Origin: Streptomyces sclerotialus
GTDB taxonomy: Bacteria > Actinomycetota > Actinomycetes > Streptomycetales > Streptomycetaceae
DNA: 64,000 bases
Direction of reading: 5' to 3'
Assembly: GCA_000719105.1 (NCBI GenBank)
Contig: JODX01000001.1
Location: 682,001-746,000, forward strand
The notes below the pieces were generated by a model, which ran no database searches, was not told where the DNA came from, and worked only from the letters and a program-made list of their open reading frames with translations. The translations under genes were made by a program, and so were the position numbers. Of this stretch, positions 24,312 through 32,309 are shown one piece after another (positions within the stretch are counted from its first letter, which is position 1; each line of letters begins with the position of its first letter).

Positions 24312-25550
24312 CTAGGACTGAGGATCTCCGTCGACCAGACGTCCCAGGATCAGCGCGATCCGCAGTGTGAACGCGGAGCGTACATCCGAGGGCGACCAGC
24401 CGGTGACGTCTGTCACACGTCGGAGCCGGTAGCGCACGGTGTTGGGGTGGACGAAGAGCATCCGGGCCGCACCCTCGAGACTCGACGCCTGCTCAAGATA
24501 GACGCTGAGAGTCTCCAGCAGCGCGGATCCGGCCTCCTCCAGCGGTCTGTAGATCTCCTCCACCAGCTGCTCGCGCGCGCTGGGGTCACCGGCGATCGCG
24601 CGCTCCGGAAGCAGATCGTCGGCCAGTACCGGGCGGGGTGCGTCCTGCCACGCCGAACACGCCTTCAGTCCGGCCGCCGCGGCCTGCGCGGACCGGGTCG
24701 CGGCCAGCAGGTCGGGCACGATCGGACCGGCCACCACGGGCCCCGCCGCATACGGCCCGATCAGCGACTTCGCCACCTGCAACGGGTCCTCGCTGCCGCC
24801 CGCGATCACCACGAGCCGGCTGCCGAGCACCCCGGTGAGCACCTGGAGCTTGGCGTGCCGGGCGGCCCGGCGGATCGCCTCCACGGTCAGCTCGCTGTCT
24901 CCGTCGGGTGCCGTGCCGAGCACGACGCACACGTTGTCCGGCGAGCTCCAGCCGAGCGCGGCGGCCCGGGACACGGCCCCCTCGTCGGCCTCGCCGGACA
25001 GCACGGCGTTCACCACCAGCGACTCCAGCCGGGCGTCCCAGGCACCGCGTGCCTCGGCGGCCTGCGCGTACACCTGGGCGGTGGCGAAGGCGATCTCCCG
25101 CGCGTACACCAGCAGCGCCTCGCGCAGCACGGACTCGTCGCCGGGCGCCGCCACCTCGTCGATGGCGCTCTCCATGACCTCGATGGTGGTGCGCACCATC
25201 TCGACGGTCTGCCGCAGGGTGATCGCCCGGGTCAGCTCGCGCGGCGCGGTCCCGAACACATCGGTGGAGATGGCCTGCGGCGCGTCCGGGTGCCGGAACC
25301 ACTCCGTGAACGCGGCGATACCGGCCTGCGCGACCAGCCCGATCCACGACCGGTTCTCGGGGGGCATCGCCCGGTACCACGGCAGCGTCTCGTCCATGCG
25401 CGCGATGGCCTGCGCGGCGAGCTGTCCGGAGGACTTCTCGAGCCGTTTCAGCGTCGCGGAGTGCGAAGGGGCGTCGTGCGGGCGGGGGCCGTGCGGGTGG
25501 GGTCCGGAGTTGCTGGTTTCGGGTTCGGGCACGGGACAAGACTGCCTCAT
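24312..25550 (-). CDS. fasR: PucR-type transcriptional regulator of fatty acid synthesis
   Basis: About 412 residues: a GGDEF-related central domain and C-terminal PucR helix-turn-helix (ASSLEGAARMLFVHPNTVRYRLRRVTDVTGWSPSDVRSAFTLRIALILGR). Position directly upstream of fabD matches FasR (SCO2386 in S. coelicolor, as remembered), an activator of the fab operon. The start is uncertain: ATG at 25550 (MRQSCPVPEPETSN) or GTG at 25532; the N-terminal 40 residues are Pro/His-rich and poorly conserved. The stop lies 2 bp past the inverted repeat, so the operator overlaps the end of this gene's transcript. Confidence 0.9.
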   Translation of the reverse strand: MRQSCPVPEPETSNSGPHPHGPRPHDAPSHSATLKRLEKSSGQLAAQAIARMDETLPWYRAMPPENRSWIGLVAQAGIAAFTEWFRHPDAPQAISTDVFGTAPRELTRAITLRQTVEMVRTTIEVMESAIDEVAAPGDESVLREALLVYAREIAFATAQVYAQAAEARGAWDARLESLVVNAVLSGEADEGAVSRAAALGWSSPDNVCVVLGTAPDGDSELTVEAIRRAARHAKLQVLTGVLGSRLVVIAGGSEDPLQVAKSLIGPYAAGPVVAGPIVPDLLAATRSAQAAAAGLKACSAWQDAPRPVLADDLLPERAIAGDPSAREQLVEEIYRPLEEAGSALLETLSVYLEQASSLEGAARMLFVHPNTVRYRLRRVTDVTGWSPSDVRSAFTLRIALILGRLVDGDPQS

Positions 25551-25605
25551 CCGGACGGCGGTGTGCGGAGCCGGGGGCTTCACCAGGGCTACCGTGGACT
25601 TCGTG

Positions 25606-26283
25606 ATGGACGTACGGCGCGCCGCAGAGCGCTACCCCGGAGGCGAGCCGGCGGCCGGGATCGAGTCCCGGCACGCCTTCTCCTTCGGCCCGCACTACGA
25701 CCCGGACAACCTCCGGTTCGGCGCGCTCCTCGCCTGCAACGAGGAGCGGCTCGCCCCCGGCGCCGGCTTCGACGAGCACCCGCACAGCCACACGGAGATC
25801 GTGACGTGGGTGGTCGAGGGCGAGCTCACCCACCGCGACTCGACGGGGCGCGAGACGCGGGTGCGCCCCGGGGACGTCCAGCGCCTCAGCTCGGCGGGCG
25901 GCGTCCGCCACGTCGAGCGCAACGACGGCGCCGGGCCGCTGGTCTTCGTCCAGATGTGGCTGATCCCCCGCGAACCCGGCGGCGACCCCGCGTACGAGAT
26001 CGTCCGCGACCTCGCCGACTCCGTCCCGTACGCGGTGCCGGAGGCGGGAGCGACGCTGCACGTGCGGCGCCTGGTGCCAGGGGAGCACACGGCGGTCCCG
26101 CACGCCCCGTACGTCTACGTGCATGTGGTGCGGGGCGAAGTGCGCCTGGGCGACGAACAGTTGGGTCCGGGTGACGCGGCCCGGCTCACGGACGAGCGGG
26201 ACGAGCGGGACGGAGCGGACCTGGTGGCGGTGGCGGGCGCCGGCCCGGCCGAGCTGCTGCTCTGGGAGATGGCCGGCGGGTGA
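25606..26283 (+). CDS. Pirin-family protein
   Basis: A 225-residue bicupin. Metal-binding N-cupin: FDEHPHSHTEIVTWVVEGELTHRDS supplies His ligands; the C-cupin is degenerate (PYVYVHVVRGEVRLGD). Pirins act as quercetinase-like dioxygenases or redox-sensing cofactors; a role cannot be assigned here. ATG at 25606 (MDVRRAAERYPGGE). Divergent from fasR with about 55 bp between, so promoters are tightly packed. Confidence 0.9.
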   Translation: MDVRRAAERYPGGEPAAGIESRHAFSFGPHYDPDNLRFGALLACNEERLAPGAGFDEHPHSHTEIVTWVVEGELTHRDSTGRETRVRPGDVQRLSSAGGVRHVERNDGAGPLVFVQMWLIPREPGGDPAYEIVRDLADSVPYAVPEAGATLHVRRLVPGEHTAVPHAPYVYVHVVRGEVRLGDEQLGPGDAARLTDERDERDGADLVAVAGAGPAELLLWEMAGG

Positions 26284-26293
26284 GCCGCGACCG

Positions 26294-26503
26294 GTGGTCG
26301 TGGACGGTCAGCGGCACTACGCCCACCAGGCCGGGGCCCGTGCCGCCCTGGCGCGTGCCTCGGCGCACCGTGCGCAGGTCCGTGCCCTGCAGATGATGGC
26401 CAAGGCGGCCGGGATGCAGTCGCTCGCCCGGGAGATGCGCAGCGATTTTCCGGGCCGTGTACCCGGCGGAGAAGCAGTTCCTGCGTCCGGTGACGGGCAT
26501 TAG
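26294..26503 (+). CDS. Possible small protein, 69 aa
   Basis: An open frame VVVDGQRHYAHQAGARAALARASAHRAQVRAL continuing to a TAG at 26501-26503, filling most of the 230-bp gap between the pirin and CheB genes. It is helical and Arg/Ala-rich. Good third-position G/C, but no family is recognised and no clear ribosome binding site. It could be a truncated remnant. Confidence 0.3.
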   Translation: MVVDGQRHYAHQAGARAALARASAHRAQVRALQMMAKAAGMQSLAREMRSDFPGRVPGGEAVPASGDGH

Positions 26504-26512
26504 GCTGACGCT

Positions 26513-27190
26513 GTGCCCGGTACCGTGCGAAGGGCCGACGCCGCCTTCGACGTGGTCTGTCTGGCCGCGTCCCTGGGGGGCGTGACGGCCTACTGCGAGA
26601 TCCTGGCGTCGCTGCCCAGGGTCTTCCCGGCCGCGGTGGTCCTGGTCCAGCACCGACCGGTACGGGAGTCCGACCGGTTCGTCGATGTGCTGGGCTTCTA
26701 TTCGAAGCTCCCGGTACGGCTGTTGCGGGACGGGGACCGGCTCGCGGTCGGCCGGGTGCATGTGGTCCCGGCCGGGCACCGGGCCGCCTTCACCCCCGCC
26801 GGGGACGTGTCGCTGGGCCTTGTCAACGGCATCCGGCCCGCGGACGCGGTCTTCGCCTCGGCCGCCGCCGCGTTCGGTCCGCGCCTGCTGGCCGCCGTCC
26901 TCACGGGCCAGCTGGACGACGGGGCTCTCGGGGCGCGGCATGTCCGGGGTGCCGGTGGGCGGGTACTGGCCCAGGACGTGACGACGGCCCAGGCCTACGC
27001 CATGCCCAGCGCGACGATCGCCACCGGCTGCGTCGACTTCGTCCTGCCCCTGCCGGTGCTGGCACACGCGCTGGTCGGCCTGGTGATGGTGCCGGGCGCC
27101 GCCGGCCTGATGCGGGTCTCGCTGCCGCCCTGGGCGGCGGTGATCCCGAGCGTGACCGCCGAGACCGCAGTCGAGGAGGACGCGTCATGA
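26513..27190 (+). CDS. Orphan CheB-type methylesterase domain protein
   Basis: A 225-residue stand-alone CheB catalytic domain without the receiver domain of chemotaxis CheB. Catalytic residues appear intact: Ser20 in LAASLGG, His47 in VQHRP, Asp136 in TGQLDDGALG, plus AQDVTTAQAYAMPSATI matching CheB's DEATSxVxGMP region. CheB normally demethylates chemoreceptor glutamates, but streptomycetes lack flagella and receptors. GTG start; its stop overlaps the next gene start (ATGA), so it is translationally coupled to a Crp/Fnr regulator. It may act as a protein-glutamate esterase in a signalling pair. Inference. Confidence 0.85.
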   Translation: MPGTVRRADAAFDVVCLAASLGGVTAYCEILASLPRVFPAAVVLVQHRPVRESDRFVDVLGFYSKLPVRLLRDGDRLAVGRVHVVPAGHRAAFTPAGDVSLGLVNGIRPADAVFASAAAAFGPRLLAAVLTGQLDDGALGARHVRGAGGRVLAQDVTTAQAYAMPSATIATGCVDFVLPLPVLAHALVGLVMVPGAAGLMRVSLPPWAAVIPSVTAETAVEEDAS

Positions 27191-27918
27191 CGGACTCCGC
27201 GGACCACCACGACCTACGGGGCAACCGTGTCCTCGCGGCCCTGCCGGAGCCCGAACGGCACCGTCTGCGCCCCGAGTTGGAGCCGGTCCGCTCGGAGATC
27301 AAGGAGGTGCTCCACCGGCCCGGCCGGCCCATCGACGCCGTCTTCTTCCCCCTGCGGGTGGTGTACTCCATCCTCGCCGACCTGGACGGGGGAACGGTCG
27401 AGGTCGCCACCGTCGGCGACGAGGGCATGCTCGGGCTGCCCGCCTTCCTGGGCGTCACCACGCCGACCGAACGCGCGGTGTGCCAGATCGCCGGCTGGGG
27501 ACTGCGCATGGACGCCGACTGCTTCCGCCACGAGATCGCCGTGGTGGACGGGGCGCTGCAGCAGACGCTGCAGCGCTACACGCAGTACATGTTCACCCAG
27601 ATGGCCCGGAACGCCGCCTGCAACCGCGGCCATCGCACCCGGCAGCGGTGCGCCCGCTGGCTGCTGATGACCGCCGACCGCATGCACAGTGGCCGGTTCG
27701 ATCTCACCCAGGAGTTCCTGGCCCAGATGCTGTCGGTCCGCAGAACCACCGTCAGCGAAGTGGCCGGCGCCCTGGCCGATGCGGGCCACATCCAGTACAA
27801 GCGCGGCACCATCACCGTGCTGGACCGCGCCGGTCTGGAGGCCGACGCCTGCACCTGCTACGGCGCCCTCCGCGAGGCCGCCGACACGATGCTGCCGCCG
27901 GCCGCCGACGCGCCCTGA
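27187..27918 (+). CDS. Crp/Fnr-family transcriptional regulator
   Basis: A 243-residue regulator: N-terminal cyclic-nucleotide-binding-like fold (DAVFFPLRVVYSILADLDGGTVEVATVGDEGMLGLPAFLG) with VCQIAGWGLRM, and C-terminal winged helix (HSGRFDLTQEFLAQMLSVRRTTVSEVAGALADAGHIQYKRGTITVLDR). The classical cAMP pocket Arg-Ser/Thr motif is not seen, so the ligand is unclear. It overlaps the CheB-domain gene by 4 bp, implying a functional pair. Cys residues (ACNRGH, ACTCYG) could be redox-active. Confidence 0.88.
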   Translation: MTDSADHHDLRGNRVLAALPEPERHRLRPELEPVRSEIKEVLHRPGRPIDAVFFPLRVVYSILADLDGGTVEVATVGDEGMLGLPAFLGVTTPTERAVCQIAGWGLRMDADCFRHEIAVVDGALQQTLQRYTQYMFTQMARNAACNRGHRTRQRCARWLLMTADRMHSGRFDLTQEFLAQMLSVRRTTVSEVAGALADAGHIQYKRGTITVLDRAGLEADACTCYGALREAADTMLPPAADAP

Positions 27919-27958
27919 ACGGCGTCCACGCCTCGAGGAGACGTTCCTCCCCGTGCCG

Positions 27959-28636
27959 CTAGGCGAGCCCCCCGTAGGCCGCGGTCCGTCCGGGACCGAG
28001 TTCGCGGGCGACGCGCTCGGTCAGGTCCCGGCCCCGCCGGTCCAGCTCCCGCCGTCGGGCGTCGTCCTCGTCCTCGTCGCGTTCCCTCAGGTACAGCTCC
28101 ATGGCGGCGTCGATGTCGGCCGACCACCGGTACAGGTCGGCCACCAGGTCGTCGGAGAGGCCGAGACCGGCGGCCGGATCGTCCGGGGCGAAGTCCTCGA
28201 AACCCTCCGCACGGAGCGGGTGCCACTGGTACTCGCCCTCGACGACGATGTGCAGCGGGTGGGGCGGGACGCCGTGCGGATAGAGGGACCAGTGCAGGCG
28301 GCGGCAGCCCCAGCAGACGAACTTCGCCGTGCGGTGCCGCTCGTCCCAGTACCGCACGGACCAGGCCGGGCCGAGGTGCACGGCCAGGGACCGGGCGGCC
28401 TCCAGTCCCGCCGCCGCGTGCCGGCGCAGCTCCGGACGGGACGCGAACCCGCCGGGCGGCCGGGCCACGGACCACCGGGCCAGCCGGTCCGCCAGATCGG
28501 CGGGGAGCGCCGGCGCCGGATCCTCCAGCGGCACGTTGCGCACGAAGGCCTCGACGGCGGCCGTGAGTCCCTCCCCGGCCGCCGTGTACAGGGGCGACGG
28601 ATCGCCCTGGGCGCGGAGGAGCAGAGCCGTGGTCAC
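27959..28636 (-). CDS. Conserved hypothetical protein (CWGC motif)
   Basis: A 225-residue soluble protein that I do not recognise. The middle carries WSVRYWDERHRTAKFVCWGCRRLHWSLYPHGVPPHPLHIVVEGEYQWHP, with a CxxC pair that might bind zinc. The C-terminus is a charged helix (YLRERDEDEDDARRRELDRRGRDL). GTG at 28636 overlaps the upstream gene's TGA by 4 bp, so the two are coupled and probably interact. Confidence 0.7.
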   Translation of the reverse strand: MTTALLLRAQGDPSPLYTAAGEGLTAAVEAFVRNVPLEDPAPALPADLADRLARWSVARPPGGFASRPELRRHAAAGLEAARSLAVHLGPAWSVRYWDERHRTAKFVCWGCRRLHWSLYPHGVPPHPLHIVVEGEYQWHPLRAEGFEDFAPDDPAAGLGLSDDLVADLYRWSADIDAAMELYLRERDEDEDDARRRELDRRGRDLTERVARELGPGRTAAYGGLA

Positions 28637-29304
28637 CGCTGGACGTTCAGTTCGAAGGTCACCATGGACGCCGGGTGGCCGAACCGTTCCCCGAGCGCGA
28701 CGAACCTGTCGCACGTGCCCGCGTCGACCGGCACGTGATACGTCCTCAGGGCGCGCAGGAACAGCCGGTAGCCGAGGTCCGCGCAGACCTGGACGACCAC
28801 CTGTTCCAGTGCCGTCACCAGACCCGGCAGCGGCAGCGGGTAGACCGACGTCTCGGCCGCCTTCGTCAGGTCGTCGGCGACCGGGCGGATCACCTGGAGG
28901 ACGAGGCGCCGCAGTTCCCCGTCCGTCTCGGGCACGGCGGGCGGCGGAACGAAGGCAGGGTCGGCCCGGCGCTCCGCGGCGAGCCGGGCCGCCTCGACCT
29001 CCCTCAGCCAGACACGCGCGGTCCTGCCGGACTTGGCCGTGTCGAAGACGGGGTCGGTGGCGCCGGTCCACACCGTACGGAGCGTCTCGTCCGGAAGGGA
29101 GGACCGCAGCAGAAGCCGCACGTCCTGGCCGAGACGGACGGACGCCGGGCGGTCCAGGTCCGTCACCGACCTCGCCGCGATACGGAGCACGGTCGCGAAC
29201 GCCCCCTGCTCGACGAGGCAGTCGAGCTCCTCCACGGGGAGGCTCTCCATCTCGTCGCACTGTGCGGCCAGCCACGACAGGCCGACGTCCGGTGTCACGC
29301 GCAC
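28633..29304 (-). CDS. Conserved hypothetical protein
   Basis: A 223-residue protein with no recognised domain. Helical, with EMESLPVEELDCLVEQGAFATVLRIAARSVTDL near the start and TALEQVVVQVCADLGYRLFLRAL in the middle, suggesting an all-alpha fold. GTG start at 29304. It is followed by the CWGC protein in a GTGA overlap, forming a two-gene unit. No signal peptide. Confidence 0.7.
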   Translation of the reverse strand: MRVTPDVGLSWLAAQCDEMESLPVEELDCLVEQGAFATVLRIAARSVTDLDRPASVRLGQDVRLLLRSSLPDETLRTVWTGATDPVFDTAKSGRTARVWLREVEAARLAAERRADPAFVPPPAVPETDGELRRLVLQVIRPVADDLTKAAETSVYPLPLPGLVTALEQVVVQVCADLGYRLFLRALRTYHVPVDAGTCDRFVALGERFGHPASMVTFELNVQR

Positions 29305-29334
29305 CCTGTGCTCACCCTCTCGCTTCCACTGTGC

Positions 29335-30156
29335 TCAACCGCGCAGCTCCGCAAGCACCGCGTCCGTGAACGGCGTCCAAGCCTCGACCGCCCACGGCCC
29401 GAAGGCCCGGTCGGTCAGGGCCACGCAGGCCGCGCCCGCGACGGGGTCGATCCACAGGAACGTACCCGACTGCCCGAAGTGGCCGAACGTCCGCGGGGAG
29501 GAGGAAGTACCGGTCCAGTGCGGGGACTTGCCGTCGCGGATCTCGAAGCCGAGGCCCCAGTCGTTGGGGTTCTGGTGGCCGTAACCCGGCAGGACGCCCT
29601 TGGTGCCCGGGTACTGGACGGTCATCGCCTCGGCGACCGTGCGCGCGTCCAGCAGCCGGGGCGCCTGTACCTCGGCGGCGAAACGCACGAGGTCGTCCAC
29701 CGTCGAGACGCCGTCCTTGGCGGGCGAGCCGTCGAGCGTCGTGGATGTCATCCCCAGGGGCTCCAGCACCGCCTGCCGCAGGTACTCCGCGAACGGGATG
29801 TCCGTGGCCTTCGCGATGTGGTCGCCGAGCTGCTCGAACCCGGCGTTGGAGTACAGCCGCCGCTCCCCGGGCGCCGATGTGGCCCGGTGCTCGTCGAAGG
29901 CGAGCCCGGAGGTGTGCGCCAGCAGATGGCGGACCGTCGACCCGGGCGGGCCCGCCGGCTCGTCCAGTTCGACCGCCCCCTCCTCGTACGCGACCAGCGC
30001 GGCGTACGCGGCGAGCGGCTTGGTCACCGAGGCAAGGGGGAAGCGGTGCCCGGTGGGGCCGTGCGACCCGGCGACGGTGCCGTCCGCGCGGACGACCGCC
30101 GCGGCGGCGGTGGGGACGGGCCAGTTCTCGATCAGCGCCAGGCTCTGCAAGGACAT
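29335..30156 (-). CDS. Serine hydrolase, class C beta-lactamase fold
   Basis: A 273-residue compact hydrolase without signal peptide. SxxK motif SVTK (FPLASVTKPLAAYA, about residue 43), Tyr-Ser-Asn box LYSNAGFEQLGDHI, and HFGQSGTFLWIDP replacing the KTG box. It belongs with esterase/D-aminopeptidase-like beta-lactamase homologues. ATG at 30156. The short distance to the neighbouring GNAT gene (10 bp) suggests co-transcription. Confidence 0.88.
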   Translation of the reverse strand: MSLQSLALIENWPVPTAAAAVVRADGTVAGSHGPTGHRFPLASVTKPLAAYAALVAYEEGAVELDEPAGPPGSTVRHLLAHTSGLAFDEHRATSAPGERRLYSNAGFEQLGDHIAKATDIPFAEYLRQAVLEPLGMTSTTLDGSPAKDGVSTVDDLVRFAAEVQAPRLLDARTVAEAMTVQYPGTKGVLPGYGHQNPNDWGLGFEIRDGKSPHWTGTSSSPRTFGHFGQSGTFLWIDPVAGAACVALTDRAFGPWAVEAWTPFTDAVLAELRG

Positions 30157-30166
30157 GCCACCGAGC

Positions 30167-30646
30167 CTAAGTGGACGGCAGCCTCAGCCGCATGGAGGGG
30201 TCGGGCTTGCGTACGAAGCCGAGCGAGGCGTACAGCGGCTCGGCCTCGGCGGAGGCGTTGAGGTCGACGTGGACCGCGCCCCGCTCACGGAACCACTCCA
30301 GCAGGCCCTCCATGCAGGCGCGGGCGTAGCCCCGGCGGCGCAGCCCCGGGTCGGTGGCGACGCTGAAGACGTACCCGACGGCGCCGTGCGGGTTGTCCGA
30401 GCGCCCGATCCGGTACTCCACCGTCCCGGCGGCCAGCGCGGCGAGCGCGCCGGGCCGGCCGGGGTGGTCGACGACGAACGCGGCGAAGGCGCCGTCCGGG
30501 TCGGTGAGGCGGCTCCGCAGGGTCGGCAGGGACAGCGCGTGCCAGTCCGTGGACGGGTCGCCGGAGTGGACCGAGTCGATCATCACCTGACGCAGCCGGA
30601 GCACTTCCGTGGCGTCCTCGGGTGTGGCGCGGCGTACGAGTGTCAT
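30167..30646 (-). CDS. GNAT-family N-acetyltransferase
   Basis: A 159-residue acetyltransferase. Motif A VGYVFSVATDPGLRRRGYARACMEGLL includes the acetyl-CoA pyrophosphate loop RRRGYA; the C-terminal LNASAEAEPLYASLGFVRK is motif B. Substrate unknown. ATG at 30646 (MTLVRRATPED). It is 96 bp from the divergent MerR gene, whose palindromic promoter might influence it. Confidence 0.9.
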   Translation of the reverse strand: MTLVRRATPEDATEVLRLRQVMIDSVHSGDPSTDWHALSLPTLRSRLTDPDGAFAAFVVDHPGRPGALAALAAGTVEYRIGRSDNPHGAVGYVFSVATDPGLRRRGYARACMEGLLEWFRERGAVHVDLNASAEAEPLYASLGFVRKPDPSMRLRLPST

Positions 30647-30704
30647 GATCCGCACAGTAACCACGGGCACCTGTTCGCGTCGCCGTGATTTCACCGGATT
30701 CCGC

Positions 30705-30735
30705 TTGCTTGGAGTGCACTCCAAGGCCCTAGCGT
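30705..30735 (+). promoter_or_regulatory. MerR-type promoter with 18-bp palindrome
   Basis: TTGCTT (30705-30710) and TAGCGT (30730-30735) are separated by 19 bp, the long spacer that MerR activators correct. The spacer contains the perfect palindrome CTTGGAGTGCACTCCAAG (30708-30725). The predicted start of transcription falls at about the ATG (30743), so the mRNA is probably leaderless. Confidence 0.7.
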
Positions 30736-30742
30736 GGGGGTC

Positions 30743-31207
30743 ATGACGGTGATGGAGACCACAGGCACCAGGACCGGCAGCTGTGCATCCCCGCCGCGCG
30801 CCGACCGGCGTCCCGACGGCCAGGACAGGTACACGATCAGCGAGGTCGCCGCCTTCACCGGCCTCACGGCGCACACACTGCGCTGGTACGAGCGCATCGG
30901 GCTGATGCCGCACATCGACCGCTCGCACACCGGCCAGCGCCGCTACCGCAACCGCGACCTGGACTGGCTGGACCTCGTCGGCAAGCTGCGGCTGACCGGT
31001 ATGCCGGTGGCGGACATGGTGCGGTACGCGGAGCTCGTGCGCGAGGGCGACCACACCTACGGCGAGCGTTTCGAGCTGCTGAAGGCGACCCGGGAGGACG
31101 TACGGGCCCGGATCGCCGAACTGCAGGACACGCTGGCCGTGCTCGACCGGAAGATCGATTTCTACGCGGACGCCGGGCGGGCCCTGGCGTCGGAGGGGGC
31201 CCGATGA
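30743..31207 (+). CDS. MerR-family regulator
   Basis: A 154-residue regulator: Ser/Arg-rich N-terminus of 27 residues, then DRYTISEVAAFTGLTAHTLRWYERIGLMPHIDRSHTGQRRYRNRDLDWLDLVGKLR (MerR helix-turn-helix and wing), and a dimerisation coiled coil ending DRKIDFYADAG. No cysteine set for metal binding. Its stop overlaps the aldo/keto reductase start (ATGA). It probably activates its own operon from the palindromic promoter. There is no Shine-Dalgarno before the ATG. Confidence 0.92.
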   Translation: MTVMETTGTRTGSCASPPRADRRPDGQDRYTISEVAAFTGLTAHTLRWYERIGLMPHIDRSHTGQRRYRNRDLDWLDLVGKLRLTGMPVADMVRYAELVREGDHTYGERFELLKATREDVRARIAELQDTLAVLDRKIDFYADAGRALASEGAR

Positions 31208-32238
31208 CCGACGGAACCACTGGCGGCGACGACCGGATAGCGACGGTCCGGCTGGGCGGGGACGGACCCGAGGTGGGCGTCCAGGGCCTCGGCTGCATGG
31301 GCATGAGCTTCGCGTACGGCCCCTCGGACGCGGACGAGTCACGGGCCACCCTGGAACGGGCGCTGGAACTCGGCGTGACGCTCTACGACACGGCGGACGC
31401 GTACGGCGCCGGGGAGAACGAGCGGTTTCTGGCGCCGTTCTTCAGGGCGCACCGGGACGAGGTGGTCATCGCCACGAAGTTCGCCCTGTCGATCCCGGCG
31501 GACGACCCGACCCGGCGTGTCATCCGCAACGACCCGCCGTACATCCGCGAGGCCGTCGAGGCGAGCCTGAGGCGTCTCGACGTCGACGTGATCGACCTCT
31601 ACTACATGCACCGCCGGGACGTGAACGTGCCCATCGAGGAGACCGTCGGCACCATGGCCGAGCTGGTCCGCGAGGGCAAGGTGAAGCACCTGGGGCTGAG
31701 CGAGGTCACCGGCGACGAGCTGCGGGCCGCACAGGCGGTCCACCCCATCGCCGCCGTGCAGTCGGAGTGGTCGCTGTTCAGCCGCGACATCGAGGCGGGC
31801 GTCGTGCCGGCCGCCCGTGAGCTGGGCGTGGCCCTGGTGCCGTACTCGCCGCTCGGCCGGGGCTTCCTCACCGGGTCCTTCGCGAACGCGGACACCGATC
31901 TGACGGCCGACGACTTCCGCCGTCAGCAGCCGCGCTTCACCGGCGCGAACGCGGCCGCCAACGCGGCCCTGCTGGAGCCGGTCCGCGCGGTCGCCGAGGC
32001 CCACGGCGCCTCGCCCGGCCAGGTCGCGCTGGCCTGGGTGCAGCAGCGGGCACAGGTCCACGGCCTGCCGGTGGTACCGATCCCGGGCACCCGCAGGAGC
32101 AGCCGCGTCGAGGAGAACGCCGCGGCCACCCGCATCGCCCTCGACGAGAAGGACCTCGCCCGGCTGGAACCCATCGCGTCCCAGGTGGCGGGCGACCGCT
32201 ACGCGGACATGACGTTCGCGTCGGCGGGCCGGGAGTAG
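31204..32238 (+). CDS. Aldo/keto reductase
   Basis: A 344-residue NADPH-dependent reductase of the AKR13-like group. Catalytic tetrad: Asp in TLYDTADAYG, Tyr in the same segment, Lys in VIATKFAL, His in YYMHRRD. C-terminal cofactor site IPGTRRSSRVEENAAA. Coupled by a 4-bp overlap to the MerR regulator, a common streptomycete pairing for aldehyde or oxidative stress. Ends before a hairpin. Confidence 0.94.
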   Translation: MTDGTTGGDDRIATVRLGGDGPEVGVQGLGCMGMSFAYGPSDADESRATLERALELGVTLYDTADAYGAGENERFLAPFFRAHRDEVVIATKFALSIPADDPTRRVIRNDPPYIREAVEASLRRLDVDVIDLYYMHRRDVNVPIEETVGTMAELVREGKVKHLGLSEVTGDELRAAQAVHPIAAVQSEWSLFSRDIEAGVVPAARELGVALVPYSPLGRGFLTGSFANADTDLTADDFRRQQPRFTGANAAANAALLEPVRAVAEAHGASPGQVALAWVQQRAQVHGLPVVPIPGTRRSSRVEENAAATRIALDEKDLARLEPIASQVAGDRYADMTFASAGRE

Positions 32239-32254
32239 GACACGGGCTCCGGTC

Positions 32255-32292
32255 CGGCGGGCCGGGATCACGCCACACGCTCCGGCCCGCCG
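32255..32292. terminator. Hairpin terminator between convergent genes
   Basis: CGGCGGGCC (32255-32263) pairs with GGCCCGCCG (32284-32292) across a 20-nt loop, between the aldo/keto reductase and DUF4429 genes. Confidence 0.55.
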
Positions 32293-32309
32293 AAACCGGG
32301 GGAGAAGCC

